Counted from the first letter of the stretch, positions 48,660 through 57,291 are shown. The stretch: 64,000 bases of DNA from Chitinophagaceae bacterium DXS (GCA_030345135.1 CP128386.1:1386621-1450620); one strand, 5' to 3'. A program made the numbers and translations. Notes: generated by a model from the sequence alone, not told the origin.

Positions 48660-50654
48660 TTACTTTCCGGAAGTGCTGTCTGCCGGTGGTAGATTTTTAC
48701 CTGTGCTATAGGTAAGTGGAACATTGCTTCCAGCCGGGGAAACTCTTATGTATCCCTGCATTTCCTGGTGCAAAGCACTACAGAAATCTGTACAATAGAA
48801 AGGTGACATACCCACGCGGTCAGGTACCCATTTCAATGTTTGGGTTTCGCCTGGCATAATCAGTAATTCTCCGTTATTGGCACCTTTAATACCAAAGCCA
48901 TGTGGTATATCCCAATCCTGTTCAAGGTTGGTGACATGGAAATATACCTCATCACCCATTTTTATGCCCTCTATATTATCTGGCGTAAAGTGTGAACGGA
49001 TACAAGTCATGTACACATGAACTTTGTTTCCTTCCCTTACAATTTTGGCCGTGCTTTCACCTTTAGAAACATAAGGATTACTATTTTCTTCCAGTTTGAA
49101 GAACTTAACTGAATTATTCTTGATCAGGTCAGCAGAAACTGCCTGTGCATAGTGCGGTTCTCCAATTGTAGGAAAGTCGAGAATCAGTTGCATTTTGTCT
49201 CCTGAAATATCATACAGCTGTGCGCTTTGTGCAAGCTCAGGTCCTGTAGGCAGGTAACGGTCCTTTGTGATCTTGTTGTAGGCGATTACGTATTTGGCAT
49301 TTGGTTTTTTAGTGTCGCCACCTGGTATGCAAAGGTGTCCAACTGAATAATAGGTAGGAGCACGGTCAAGCACTTTCAGGTCTTTAATGTTCCATTTAAC
49401 CAGTTCTGAAGAAACAAAGAAAGAAGTGATTGCATTTCCCTTGCCATCAAATTCTGTATGTAAAGGTCCTAATCCTGGTTTCTGAACCTCTCCATGCAGT
49501 GCAGCTTCGTATTTAATTACGGGGATACCGTCGTATTCTCCTGCAAATTGTTTGTTGGCAATAGCGTTTTGTATTTTATCGAAACTGAAAACCGGGATCA
49601 GCGCAGCAAGCTTACCGCTTCCTACTATGTACTCTCCTGTTGGGTCTACATCACAACCGTGAGGTGATTTAGGACAAGGAATAAAATAGCAGATATCTTT
49701 CAGCTCTTTAGCATTAAGAACAGTGACTTCATTTTTTATTTCTGATGAAGATGTGTGCGTTTTATCATCGTATGTATTGTGCGCATATTTCACCGGAACT
49801 TTTTTTCCTTTGCCAGCTTTGAGATACTCTTCTGCTTTTTTCCAGTTCACGGCCATGATGAAATCTTTGTCACGTTGTGATGCGTTCACCTCAAGCAACG
49901 TGTTGGCTTGTTCAGTATTGTAGCAGGAGAAGAAGAACCAGCCGCTTGACTTGTTTTTGCCGGAGTGGCTAAGGTCAAAGTTAATGCCGGGGCATTCGAT
50001 TTGGAAGGACACATCCATTTTGCCACTCGTTTTGTCAACTCCAATAAAGCTAATATATCCTTTGAAATTCTTTTTATAACTGTTAATGGGCACGTCGCCG
50101 TTTACATCATCAGGAGGAACAGAAAAGCGTGTTCCCGCAACAACATATTCTGTATTGTCGGTGATGAAAGGAGATGAGTGATTGCCGGCGCTGTTTGGTA
50201 TTTCTATTATTTCCGATGTACGGAAAGTCTTAAGATCCACACGGGCAATTCTTGGTGTATTGTTGGCATTCACAAAAATCCATCGCCCGTCAATTTCGCC
50301 ATTTGTTTGGGATAACTCGGTATGATGCAGGTCATCCCAGGGAACTGTACCATGAGAAGTGTTGAGCATCGGCTTTGTTTCCTCGCTATATCCCCAGCCT
50401 TTTTCCGGGTCAACAGAGAAAACCGGGATAACACGCAGTAAGCGTCCGCTGGGTAACCCGTAAACGCTTAACTGGCCGCTGAATCCACCAGATACAAAAT
50501 TGTAGAATTCGTCATATTTACCGGGGGCAACGTACGCTTTGGACGCTGCATCTGCACTTACGGCAGTGGCTGCATTCTTTGGTTTGCAGCTTGTAGCGGA
50601 AAGCAACAATGCGGCAGAGGATGCAACCAGTAAACTTTTTGTTGAGTAATGCAT
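48660..50654 (-). CDS. nosZ: Nitrous oxide reductase, clade II type
   Basis: The 664-residue enzyme reduces N2O to N2. The N-terminus is a lipoprotein signal (LLVASSAALLLSATSCKPK) and not the Tat signal of clade I. CuZ histidine motifs are visible: WDDLHHTELSQTNG, CPKSPHGCDVDPTG, GPLHTEFDGKG, YSVGHLCIPGGDT and GEPHYAQAV. The C-terminal CuA cupredoxin has FYCTDFCSALHQEMQGY with the two Cys, His and Met ligands. It is the central gene of the reverse cluster. Confidence 0.96.
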   Translation of the reverse strand: MHYSTKSLLVASSAALLLSATSCKPKNAATAVSADAASKAYVAPGKYDEFYNFVSGGFSGQLSVYGLPSGRLLRVIPVFSVDPEKGWGYSEETKPMLNTSHGTVPWDDLHHTELSQTNGEIDGRWIFVNANNTPRIARVDLKTFRTSEIIEIPNSAGNHSSPFITDNTEYVVAGTRFSVPPDDVNGDVPINSYKKNFKGYISFIGVDKTSGKMDVSFQIECPGINFDLSHSGKNKSSGWFFFSCYNTEQANTLLEVNASQRDKDFIMAVNWKKAEEYLKAGKGKKVPVKYAHNTYDDKTHTSSSEIKNEVTVLNAKELKDICYFIPCPKSPHGCDVDPTGEYIVGSGKLAALIPVFSFDKIQNAIANKQFAGEYDGIPVIKYEAALHGEVQKPGLGPLHTEFDGKGNAITSFFVSSELVKWNIKDLKVLDRAPTYYSVGHLCIPGGDTKKPNAKYVIAYNKITKDRYLPTGPELAQSAQLYDISGDKMQLILDFPTIGEPHYAQAVSADLIKNNSVKFFKLEENSNPYVSKGESTAKIVREGNKVHVYMTCIRSHFTPDNIEGIKMGDEVYFHVTNLEQDWDIPHGFGIKGANNGELLIMPGETQTLKWVPDRVGMSPFYCTDFCSALHQEMQGYIRVSPAGSNVPLTYSTGKNLPPADSTSGK

Positions 50655-50706
50655 AATCTCTCTTAATTAAGGATTATAAATGTTGAGTAAGGATGGTTTA
50701 TGAAGA

Positions 50707-51195
50707 TTATTTAACGCCATCGTTTTTGCGCATGAATTCATACACTGCTCTCGCTTCGTCGTCAGACAGGTTTTGATTGGGCATGCGTACAAGACAAATT
50801 TCCAACTGAGCCTGGGCTGCCGGGTCTTTGTTAAGCATTTCGTCGGTATTGGTTACAAAATTCATGATCCATTCAGGTGCATGACGTTGTGTAACATTCT
50901 TCCAGCCCGGACCGACAAGTTTCTCCTCAGTAAGCTTATGGCAGCTTTCGCATTTTAACTTGTACGTTTTGTTACCATTCTCGGCCATGGCCGCATTTAA
51001 TGCAGGGGGCACATCAACATGTGTAAATTTACCTTCTCCTCTTTTGGGGTCATAAGATGGATTTTCGCCAGATTTTGCTTCTTCCTTTGCAGGTTCCGCA
51101 GCGGGAGTTTTATCGGTGCCTGCTGAGTTACCACCCCCGCATGCAATAAGAGCTGTAGTCAGAGCAAACATTGCGTAGACAAATGTTCTTTTCAT
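50707..51195 (-). CDS. c-type cytochrome lipoprotein, nos-associated (copy 1)
   Basis: The 162-residue protein has a lipobox (ALIACGGG), a low-complexity linker, one haem motif (CESCHKL, about residues 82-88) and a Met ligand region (CLVRMPNQNLSDDEARAV). It probably passes electrons to NosZ. It is a close relative of the next gene upstream (51386-51871), sharing YDP..GEG.FT.V, C-E-S-C-H and the final YEF.RKNDG.K. Confidence 0.9.
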   Translation of the reverse strand: MKRTFVYAMFALTTALIACGGGNSAGTDKTPAAEPAKEEAKSGENPSYDPKRGEGKFTHVDVPPALNAAMAENGNKTYKLKCESCHKLTEEKLVGPGWKNVTQRHAPEWIMNFVTNTDEMLNKDPAAQAQLEICLVRMPNQNLSDDEARAVYEFMRKNDGVK

Positions 51196-51385
51196 AAAGG
51201 TTTCATTTTACTGCAAGATTAAAAAGATAAAAATCTCTTTTTTATGCGCGCAATCATATTTGGCGAAACGATTAAAAGGCTTCTTTATATCTTAACGGTC
51301 CACAAATAGAAAGATGTAGCGAAGCAAACGTTATACGTATATTGTTAAGTATCTGTGTCTTGATTATGTTGAAGGTTTTATGGGT

Positions 51386-51871
51386 CTATTTTATGCCATC
51401 ATTTTTTCTCAGAAATTCATAGACGTCTCTGACATCTTCATCGCCCAGGTATTGATTGCCCATACGGATCTTATATTTTTTTAGCTGCTCTTTTGCAAAA
51501 GGATCTTTATCAAGCATCACGTCGGTATTAGTCATAAAGTTCATAAACCATTCCGGTGTGTGTCGAGTTGTAATACCTTTTAATCCAGGCCCGACCCGTT
51601 TATCTGCAGACAGGTCGTGACAACTTTCGCATCTGGCGTGATATACTTTTTTGCCATTTTCGGCCATAGCGGTATTCAGCGTTGGGGAAACTTTTACATT
51701 AGTAAACCTGCCTTCCCCCTTAGCCGGATCATACGAAGAATCAATTGGCTCAGACGGCTGTTCAGCGGGCGTTATTTCAGCGGAGATCTTGTCATTTTTA
51801 ACAGGGGCTGTATTGCATGAGGTATATGTGATGATAGTAGATAAAAGCGCAATCGATATTAATTGTTTCAT
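51386..51871 (-). CDS. c-type cytochrome lipoprotein, nos-associated (copy 2)
   Basis: The 161-residue protein has a lipobox (TIITYTSCN), haem motif CESCHDL and the Met region KIRMGNQYLGDEDVRDVYEF. It pairs with the cytochrome encoded 190 bp downstream, apparently a tandem duplicate with the same length and domain order. Being first in the cluster, it lies opposite the Crp/Fnr gene and their promoters share the 210-bp spacer 51872-52082. Confidence 0.9.
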   Translation of the reverse strand: MKQLISIALLSTIITYTSCNTAPVKNDKISAEITPAEQPSEPIDSSYDPAKGEGRFTNVKVSPTLNTAMAENGKKVYHARCESCHDLSADKRVGPGLKGITTRHTPEWFMNFMTNTDVMLDKDPFAKEQLKKYKIRMGNQYLGDEDVRDVYEFLRKNDGIK

Positions 51872-52000
51872 AATGAGCCTTTAATTACAAGAATAAACTC
51901 ACAGAGTGATCTGTAAAATGCTTTTAATCAACTTTAAAATTTTCGAAGAATTGAACAGTACGGCCATTTTGTTTGTTTTAACTCAATATTTGGCAGACAA

Positions 52001-52067
52001 TATGACTTAAATCATAAAAACTGGTGTCTATTGTCATCTTTTGGTGGTGTGAGTATATCTACGTTTG
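52001..52067 (+). promoter_or_regulatory. Control region of the Crp/Fnr gene
   Basis: TTTG (52040-52043), a 16-nt spacer and TACGTTTG (52060-52067) form a promoter 16 bp before the ATG at 52083. Upstream, TATGA (52001-52005) and TCATA (52012-52016) make a palindrome with a 6-nt centre, similar in form to Crp/Fnr half sites. It lies between the divergent cytochrome and regulator genes and could be bound by the regulator itself. Confidence 0.55.
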
Positions 52068-52082
52068 TACAAATCTTGGATT

Positions 52083-52718
52083 ATGATCGATAGTGATCTT
52101 TTATTATCCTGGGGGGCGACCTATAAAAAAGTGCCAGCAGGCGAATTTCTTTTTAAAGAAGGCGCTTCATGCAATTTTTACTGCCAGGTTGAGTCGGGAA
52201 AATTTAAGCTTATTAATATAGAAGATAACGGTAAAGAGTATTTACAGGATATTGTTGAGCCGAGCGACTGCATCGGCGAGTTATCTCTGTTTAATGGCAG
52301 TTTGTATGAAGTTTCAGCGATAGCTCTTGTAGATTCCATTGTTATCAGGTTGTGTAAAGACAGCTTTGAACGTTTACTCCGGGACTATCCCAATTTACAT
52401 AAAGGTTTTACGGACAAACTTGCAGAAAAATTAAGATTCAAATCACAGTTTCTAAAGGAATTCAGTTGTCACGAGCCCGAACATCGAATCCGTGTGCTTC
52501 TAAAATATTTAATTGCAACAAACAAGAATTACTGCAAGCACTGTAGCCAGGTTAAAATGACGCGACAGCAAATTGCAGATATGACCGGTTTGCGCGTGGA
52601 AACTGTAATACGGGTCATGCGCACAATGCATGAGAAAGGACAGCTACTGATCAACGGCGGTAAAGTATATTACAATGATATGAGTGGGATCATAACCAAA
52701 TGCTGTGTTGCTTCTTAA
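52083..52718 (+). CDS. Crp/Fnr-family regulator with extra cysteines
   Basis: The 211-residue protein has a cyclic-nucleotide-type sensor barrel (KVPAGEFLFKEGASCNFYCQ; ECIGEL-like region DCIGELSLFNGS) and a C-terminal helix-turn-helix (MTRQQIADMTGLRVETVIRV). Cysteines at 30, 34, 63, 91, 129, 151, 154 and the 207-208 pair include SCHEPEH and YCKHCSQV, which could hold an Fe-S cluster, zinc or sense NO. A role in nos control is inferred from position. The ATG at 52083 is chosen; a TTG at 52065 lies inside the promoter element. Confidence 0.85.
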   Translation: MIDSDLLLSWGATYKKVPAGEFLFKEGASCNFYCQVESGKFKLINIEDNGKEYLQDIVEPSDCIGELSLFNGSLYEVSAIALVDSIVIRLCKDSFERLLRDYPNLHKGFTDKLAEKLRFKSQFLKEFSCHEPEHRIRVLLKYLIATNKNYCKHCSQVKMTRQQIADMTGLRVETVIRVMRTMHEKGQLLINGGKVYYNDMSGIITKCCVAS

Positions 52719-52734
52719 TTTGACAGCAAAAAAA

Positions 52735-53937
52735 ATGTTGCTAACTATCAATAAATGGACGCGTCTTTCTTTAGTGAACTTCCTTGTGGTAGCGTCTTTA
52801 GGAGTTGTTCTCCGCTATAAAATTCTTTATCCGCTTTACTTCATCGAGCAGAAGCATTTATTGCATGCTCATTCTCATTTTGCATTTTCTGGCTGGGTAA
52901 GTCAAATGCTGATGGTATTCTTTGTTCACTATCTGCAGAGGCAGAACCTAAGCGCTGGCTTGCGAAAATATGAACGTTTATTGGCAGCAAACTTCATTTG
53001 TTCCTATGGTATGCTGATCGCATTCGCCATTCAGGGGTACGCGTTTTACTCCATCTTATTTTCCTTTTTATGCATTGTTATTGCCGTATTCTTCACCGTG
53101 TTTTACTGGCGTGATGTAAAAAAAGGAGGATTGGCTTCGCTGTGTTTTAAAACTGCACTTTTTTTTAACCTGCTCTCGTCGCTGGGTACGATGGCGCTGG
53201 GCTTTTTAATGTCTATAAAAGCTGCACATCAGGATTGGTACCTTGGAGCAATTTATTTTTATCTCCACTTTCAATACAATGGGTGGTTTTTTTTCGGATG
53301 TATGGGGATCATGTTTATGCTTTTACCTGCCTCAACATGCCTGATTGAGCGTGCACGAATCGCATTCTGGATGCTTGCAATCAGCTGTCTGCCTGCCTAC
53401 CTTCTATCTGTCATAACGTTTAATATTCCTGTTGTGCTTTATCTACTGGCGGTTATTGCGGCAGTAATGCAGATGACAGGGATGATCTTGCTGGCAACAT
53501 CCTTAAAACCGGCTCTTAAAGTTTGCAGTGGCAAAACCAGATTCTTTGGAGCACTATTGGTAATTGCTGTTATTGTTAAGTTTGGACTGCAGGCATTGTC
53601 TGTTCTTCCCGCGCTAAAAAATCTGGCTTTTGGTTACCGGCCCATAATAATTGCATACCTGCACTTTATGCTATTGGGAATCGTTTCGCTTTTTCTCCTG
53701 GTGAGCATAAGAGCGCTTTTCCGGGGCGGACGTCTTTTTAACGCTGGTTTAATGTTTTTTATAATTGCCGTTGCCATCAATGAAGTACTGTTGGTGTTAC
53801 AGGGCTCAATGGCCTATTTAGAGGTAATTGTTCCGGCAACCCAGGAAATGTTATTGGGTGCGGCAGTATTTCTTTTCCTTTCAATCCTCATGATAAACGT
53901 AGGTTTCAGAAAGGCAGAAAGATCTGTGACCTTTTAG
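52735..53937 (+). CDS. Multi-pass membrane protein with haem-copper-like His motifs
   Basis: The 400-residue protein has about 11-12 membrane segments. Three His motifs lie in predicted helices: HLLHAHSHFAFSGW (His41, 44, 46, 48), YLHFQYNGWFFFG (His178) and YLHFMLLG (His310). The H-x-H..GW style recalls haem-binding helices of haem-copper oxidase/NO reductase or NnrS-type proteins, but the catalytic Tyr and the full set of ligands are not evident. It starts 16 bp after the regulator gene and ends at a strong terminator. Function unknown; haem or NO related by context. Confidence 0.7.
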   Translation: MLLTINKWTRLSLVNFLVVASLGVVLRYKILYPLYFIEQKHLLHAHSHFAFSGWVSQMLMVFFVHYLQRQNLSAGLRKYERLLAANFICSYGMLIAFAIQGYAFYSILFSFLCIVIAVFFTVFYWRDVKKGGLASLCFKTALFFNLLSSLGTMALGFLMSIKAAHQDWYLGAIYFYLHFQYNGWFFFGCMGIMFMLLPASTCLIERARIAFWMLAISCLPAYLLSVITFNIPVVLYLLAVIAAVMQMTGMILLATSLKPALKVCSGKTRFFGALLVIAVIVKFGLQALSVLPALKNLAFGYRPIIIAYLHFMLLGIVSLFLLVSIRALFRGGRLFNAGLMFFIIAVAINEVLLVLQGSMAYLEVIVPATQEMLLGAAVFLFLSILMINVGFRKAERSVTF

Positions 53938-54019
53938 CAATGCGACTTTTAAATGATGGATGAAGACAAAATTGTGTAAGTAATTTTGAGGCTTTGACTT
54001 GAATGAAAAAGGTTTGGAC

Positions 54020-54092
54020 AAAAAAATAGGGGCGGAGGAAAACCAACGCCCCTTTTTCAACCCTAAACCCTTAAAAAACTGAAACAAAAGTA
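54020..54092 (-). ncRNA. Candidate small RNA between the nos region and the ABC-F gene
   Basis: On the reverse strand TACTTTTG (54092-54085) is a good -7 element with TTGG about 18 nt upstream. Transcription from near 54078 would reach a hairpin, GGGGCG/CGCCCC (54052-54047, 54034-54029), followed by TATTTTTTTG. The product would be about 55-60 nt with no coding potential. The terminator may also simply be bidirectional, so this is a candidate only. Confidence 0.4.
54029..54057 (+). terminator. Intrinsic terminator after the His-motif membrane protein gene
   Basis: GGGGCG (54029-54034) pairs with CGCCCC (54047-54052), followed by five T; on the opposite strand seven T follow, so it can act in both directions. 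Confidence 0.85.
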
Positions 54093-54129
54093 CGAAAATC
54101 ATGCCAATGTCCAAGAAAAAAATCTCATT

Positions 54130-54355
54130 TATTTTGCGAAAAATACTACAAGGGGTTGTTTTTCAACATTTAGTTAACATTTAAGGTGAAAAAGTTGAAC
54201 AGAGTTTAAACAAATGTTAACGTTTGTTATTTATGTTAAATTGGGCTAAAGAAAGGCTATAAAATAAATTAAAGGGGAGGAGCCATTTTGACGGATGTGT
54301 GGTGTGACATCAATGCTTATTTGTAAGCCGTAAATTTAAATTTGCCGGACATTAC
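54130..54355. other. AT-rich gap with GTTAAC words
   Basis: The gap 53938-54402 has no gene. Apart from the two terminators it holds an AT-rich segment with GTTAACA-type words near 54172, 54215 and 54233; ACAAATGTTAACGTTTGT (54210-54227) is a palindrome with one mismatched pair. It may be a protein-binding site; nothing more can be said. Confidence 0.4.
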
Positions 54356-54379
54356 AAAAAAAGCCGCTTAAAGCGGCTT
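54356..54379 (-). terminator. Intrinsic terminator of the ABC-F gene
   Basis: AAGCCGC and GCGGCTT (54361-54367, 54373-54379) pair over a short loop; on the reverse strand seven T follow. Confidence 0.85.
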
Positions 54380-54402
54380 AGTTATTTTGATCAGGCTGGA
54401 GA

Positions 54403-56367
54403 TTATTCTCCCACTTCTTCTTCCAGCTTCATGATCTTTTCGAATAATCCCTCATATTCTTTATTGGCCTCTGCTATCTTTTGCTGAACAGATTTATAGC
54501 CAGCCTCAAGACTGGTAAACTTGTTTTTATCTGAGTAGCTTTCCGGGTTGGCGAGTTCCAGTTCAAAATTGTTTTTTTCCTTATTATAGGCGTTAATTTG
54601 TTCCTCGAGTTTTGAGAATTGTTTTTGCAGGCGTTGCAGTTCTTTTTTTAATTCCCGGTTGACTGGTGTGTTGGCAGGCTTAACCACGGGCTTTTCTTCT
54701 ACGATAACCGTTGGTTGAGCTGTTGCTTTGTCAATGGCTTTTTGTTTTTCCGCAGCAGCTTTCGCCTTTGCCATTCTTTCTTTCCATTCAACATATTCAT
54801 CATAGCCGCCTTTAAATTCTTTTATTTCGTGATCTACGATTTCCCAGATCTTATTGGCGGTCTTGGATATAAAATAACGGTCGTGACTAACCAGTATTAA
54901 CGTGCCTTCGTACTTTTTTAAAGCATCAATCAGCAGTTCAACACTATGAATATCCAGGTGGTTGGTAGGTTCATCGAGCATCAAGAAATTGGCTTTGCTG
55001 GTAATTACCTTGGCAAGCGCAACCCTCGCTTTTTCTCCTCCGCTCAGTACTTTAATTTTCTTATCTACATCATCCCCGCTAAATAAAAAACATCCCAGCA
55101 GCGATCGCAGCTCCAGTTCGGTTTTGCCGCTGCCACAGGATTTCATTTCATCCAGAATGTCGTGATTCAGATTAAGCGCTTCCAACTGGTGCTGCGCATA
55201 AAAGCTTTCTTCTACATTATGCCCCCAGATCCTTTCTCCTTCAAATTGCTCGGCGCCGGCGATAATTCTTAAAAGAGTTGATTTACCTTTTCCATTTGCA
55301 CCTATCAGGGCAATCTTGTCGCCCCGGTCAATTTCCGCGCTCGCGTTTTCAACAATGGTCAGGTCGCCGAATTTTTTGGTAACATGTTTTAAAGTTGTCA
55401 AAACCCTGCCCGGTTGTTTATCCACCTGGAAATTGATCCTGAGGTTAGGTCGCTCAATTTCCACGCTTTCCACACGCTCAAGCTTGTCAAGCCTTTTCAT
55501 GGCACTTTGCGCCTGTGTAGCCTTGGTAGCTTTAGCTTTAAATCGTTCAATAAAACGTTCCTGTTGTCTTATATATTCCTGCTGGTTTTCAAATGCACGT
55601 TGTTGCATTTCTATGCGCAGCTGCTTTTCTGTTTCGTAAAAAGAGTAATTGCCGGAGTAAAAATGCAGGCGCTGCTGATATAGTTCAACAATCTTGTTTA
55701 CCATGCGGTCCAGGAAATACTTATCGTGACTTACAATCACAACCGATCCCTGGTAATGTTGCAGGTATTTTTCCAACCATTCAATTGAAGGAAGGTCAAG
55801 GTGGTTCGTTGGCTCATCAAGCAGCAACACATCAGGCTGTTGAAGGATCATTTTTGCCAGCAGCACACGCATGCGCCAGCCACCGCTGAACTGTTTGTAG
55901 GGCTTTTGAAGGTCGGCATTTGCAAAACCCAAACCCTGTAACACTTCTTCTGTTTTGTGGTGAATATTGTATCCGCCGAGTACTTCAAGTTCGTGAAGCT
56001 TGTCGGTATATTCAATCAATAACTTTTCGTCAGATGTTTCCTCCAGCTTTTTACCAACGGCTTCAATTTCTTTTTCCAGTTGTTTTACCCGTTCAAAGGC
56101 TCCCATGGCAACTTCAAGGATGGAATCGTTCGTGTCAAAGCTTAAAAGATCCTGGTGAAGGTAGCCAACCGTCGTATCTCTCCCTTTTTCAACCGTTCCT
56201 ACAGAAGGCATATATTGGCCCACCAGTACTTTTAACAAGGTGGACTTGCCGGTTCCATTATAGCCAATAAGGCCTATACGCTCTCCCGGGTGGATATGCC
56301 ATGTTGCTTCTTCAACAATAACTCTTGCTCCAAATTCAAATGTAACATTGTTCAATCCAATCAGCAT
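54403..56367 (-). CDS. ABC-F family ATPase
   Basis: The 654-residue protein has two ABC domains with Walker A (LIGYNGTGKSTLLKVL; LIGANGKGKSTLLRII), signatures FSGGWRMRVLLAKM and LSGGEKARVALAKV and Walker B regions ending in LLDEPTNHLD and MLDEPTNHLD. A charged interdomain linker and a C-terminal coiled coil (RELKKELQRLQKQFSKLEEQ) complete the Uup-like layout; there is no membrane domain. ABC-F proteins act on the ribosome. The ATG at 56367 is chosen because MLIGLNNVTFEFGARV is the normal domain start. Confidence 0.93.
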   Translation of the reverse strand: MLIGLNNVTFEFGARVIVEEATWHIHPGERIGLIGYNGTGKSTLLKVLVGQYMPSVGTVEKGRDTTVGYLHQDLLSFDTNDSILEVAMGAFERVKQLEKEIEAVGKKLEETSDEKLLIEYTDKLHELEVLGGYNIHHKTEEVLQGLGFANADLQKPYKQFSGGWRMRVLLAKMILQQPDVLLLDEPTNHLDLPSIEWLEKYLQHYQGSVVIVSHDKYFLDRMVNKIVELYQQRLHFYSGNYSFYETEKQLRIEMQQRAFENQQEYIRQQERFIERFKAKATKATQAQSAMKRLDKLERVESVEIERPNLRINFQVDKQPGRVLTTLKHVTKKFGDLTIVENASAEIDRGDKIALIGANGKGKSTLLRIIAGAEQFEGERIWGHNVEESFYAQHQLEALNLNHDILDEMKSCGSGKTELELRSLLGCFLFSGDDVDKKIKVLSGGEKARVALAKVITSKANFLMLDEPTNHLDIHSVELLIDALKKYEGTLILVSHDRYFISKTANKIWEIVDHEIKEFKGGYDEYVEWKERMAKAKAAAEKQKAIDKATAQPTVIVEEKPVVKPANTPVNRELKKELQRLQKQFSKLEEQINAYNKEKNNFELELANPESYSDKNKFTSLEAGYKSVQQKIAEANKEYEGLFEKIMKLEEEVGE

Positions 56368-56388
56368 GCGGTAAAATTTTTTGCAGCG

Positions 56389-56419
56389 CAAAACTAATAA
56401 ATGTGCTTCACGTGGCAAA
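56389..56419 (-). promoter_or_regulatory. Promoter of the ABC-F gene: TTTG, 19 nt, TAGTTTTG
   Basis: On the reverse strand TTTG (56419-56416) and TAGTTTTG (56396-56389) are separated by 19 nt, an exact fit to the Bacteroidota consensus. The leader to the ATG is about 15-20 nt. Confidence 0.7.
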
Positions 56420-56438
56420 TGTGTTACAAGCGGCGATG

Positions 56439-56465
56439 TTTGACACGCTTTATTCGCTACTTTTG
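56439..56465 (+). promoter_or_regulatory. Promoter of the DUF3347 gene: TTTG, 15 nt, TACTTTTG
   Basis: TTTG (56439-56442) and TACTTTTG (56458-56465) lie about 105 bp before the ATG at 56571 and divergently to the ABC-F promoter. Confidence 0.6.
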
Positions 56466-56570
56466 GGTATTAAAATATTTATTAATGGGAAGCGGCAGAT
56501 TTTCTTGCTCTTGCAAAATTTATGCTGGCGTTTAACGTTTACAATCAATTCACTAACAACAAAACATACG

Positions 56571-57185
56571 ATGAAAAAGGGTTTACTGATTATTGGTTTG
56601 GCCGTTGCGGTAGTAGCAGTGTATCTTCTGTTTTTTAATAAAAGTGACGATAAAAAAGACGATGTTAAGCAGCAGCCGCTTGCTATAAGTAAAAATGATG
56701 ATGCTTTTAATAAACCATTTAATGAATTTCTGAATGGATATTACACATTAAGTAATGCGTTTGTTGAATGGGATTCTACCGGGGTCGACAAGGCTGCAAA
56801 CGAATTGATTCAACTGGCCGGTAAAGTTCCGTACGAGAAAATTAAAGCAGATAGCTCTATTGTTAGCACCGGTAAAAGTTTTTCTGATAACGTGATTGCG
56901 GAAAGCAAGGGAATTGTAGGTGAGCCAACATTGGAAGGCAAAAGAAGATCTTTTTATACATTGTCTGAAAACCTGTATAATCTTATAAGAACAGTGCAGT
57001 ACGATCAGCAGGTAATCTATCATTTCAAATGTCCGATGGCATTTAACGATAATGAAGAAGCGTTTTGGATCAGCAATAACAGCGCAGTAACAAATCCCTA
57101 CCTTGGAAAAAAGCATCCTAAGTATAAAGGTTCAATGATCTCTTGCGGTAATGTGACTGATTCAATAGACTTCAGGCAGAAATAA
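56571..57185 (+). CDS. DUF3347-domain membrane-anchored protein
   Basis: The 204-residue protein has an N-terminal membrane anchor (GLLIIGLAVAVVAVYLLFF) and a DUF3347 domain: FNEFLNGYYTLSNAFVEWDS at the start and FKCPMAFNDNEEAFWISNNS with PYLGKKHPKYKGSMISCG at the end. DUF3347 often accompanies copper or heavy-metal export proteins, and the final Cys/Met/His residues could bind metal. The ATG at 56571 is chosen because the longer frame covers the promoter. Confidence 0.82.
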   Translation: MKKGLLIIGLAVAVVAVYLLFFNKSDDKKDDVKQQPLAISKNDDAFNKPFNEFLNGYYTLSNAFVEWDSTGVDKAANELIQLAGKVPYEKIKADSSIVSTGKSFSDNVIAESKGIVGEPTLEGKRRSFYTLSENLYNLIRTVQYDQQVIYHFKCPMAFNDNEEAFWISNNSAVTNPYLGKKHPKYKGSMISCGNVTDSIDFRQK

Positions 57186-57291
57186 TATTATTGCTGAAGT
57201 TGATGTTATACTGTATGAAAGTAATGGTGGTCATGATAACATAATATTTATAGCTTACAGCAGTAAGATTAACATATGCATGGTTTTTGCT

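Noticed and set aside
54130-54355. Replication origin
   Set aside because: AT-rich with GTTAAC words, but no DnaA boxes (TTATCCACA) and no dnaA/dnaN neighbours.
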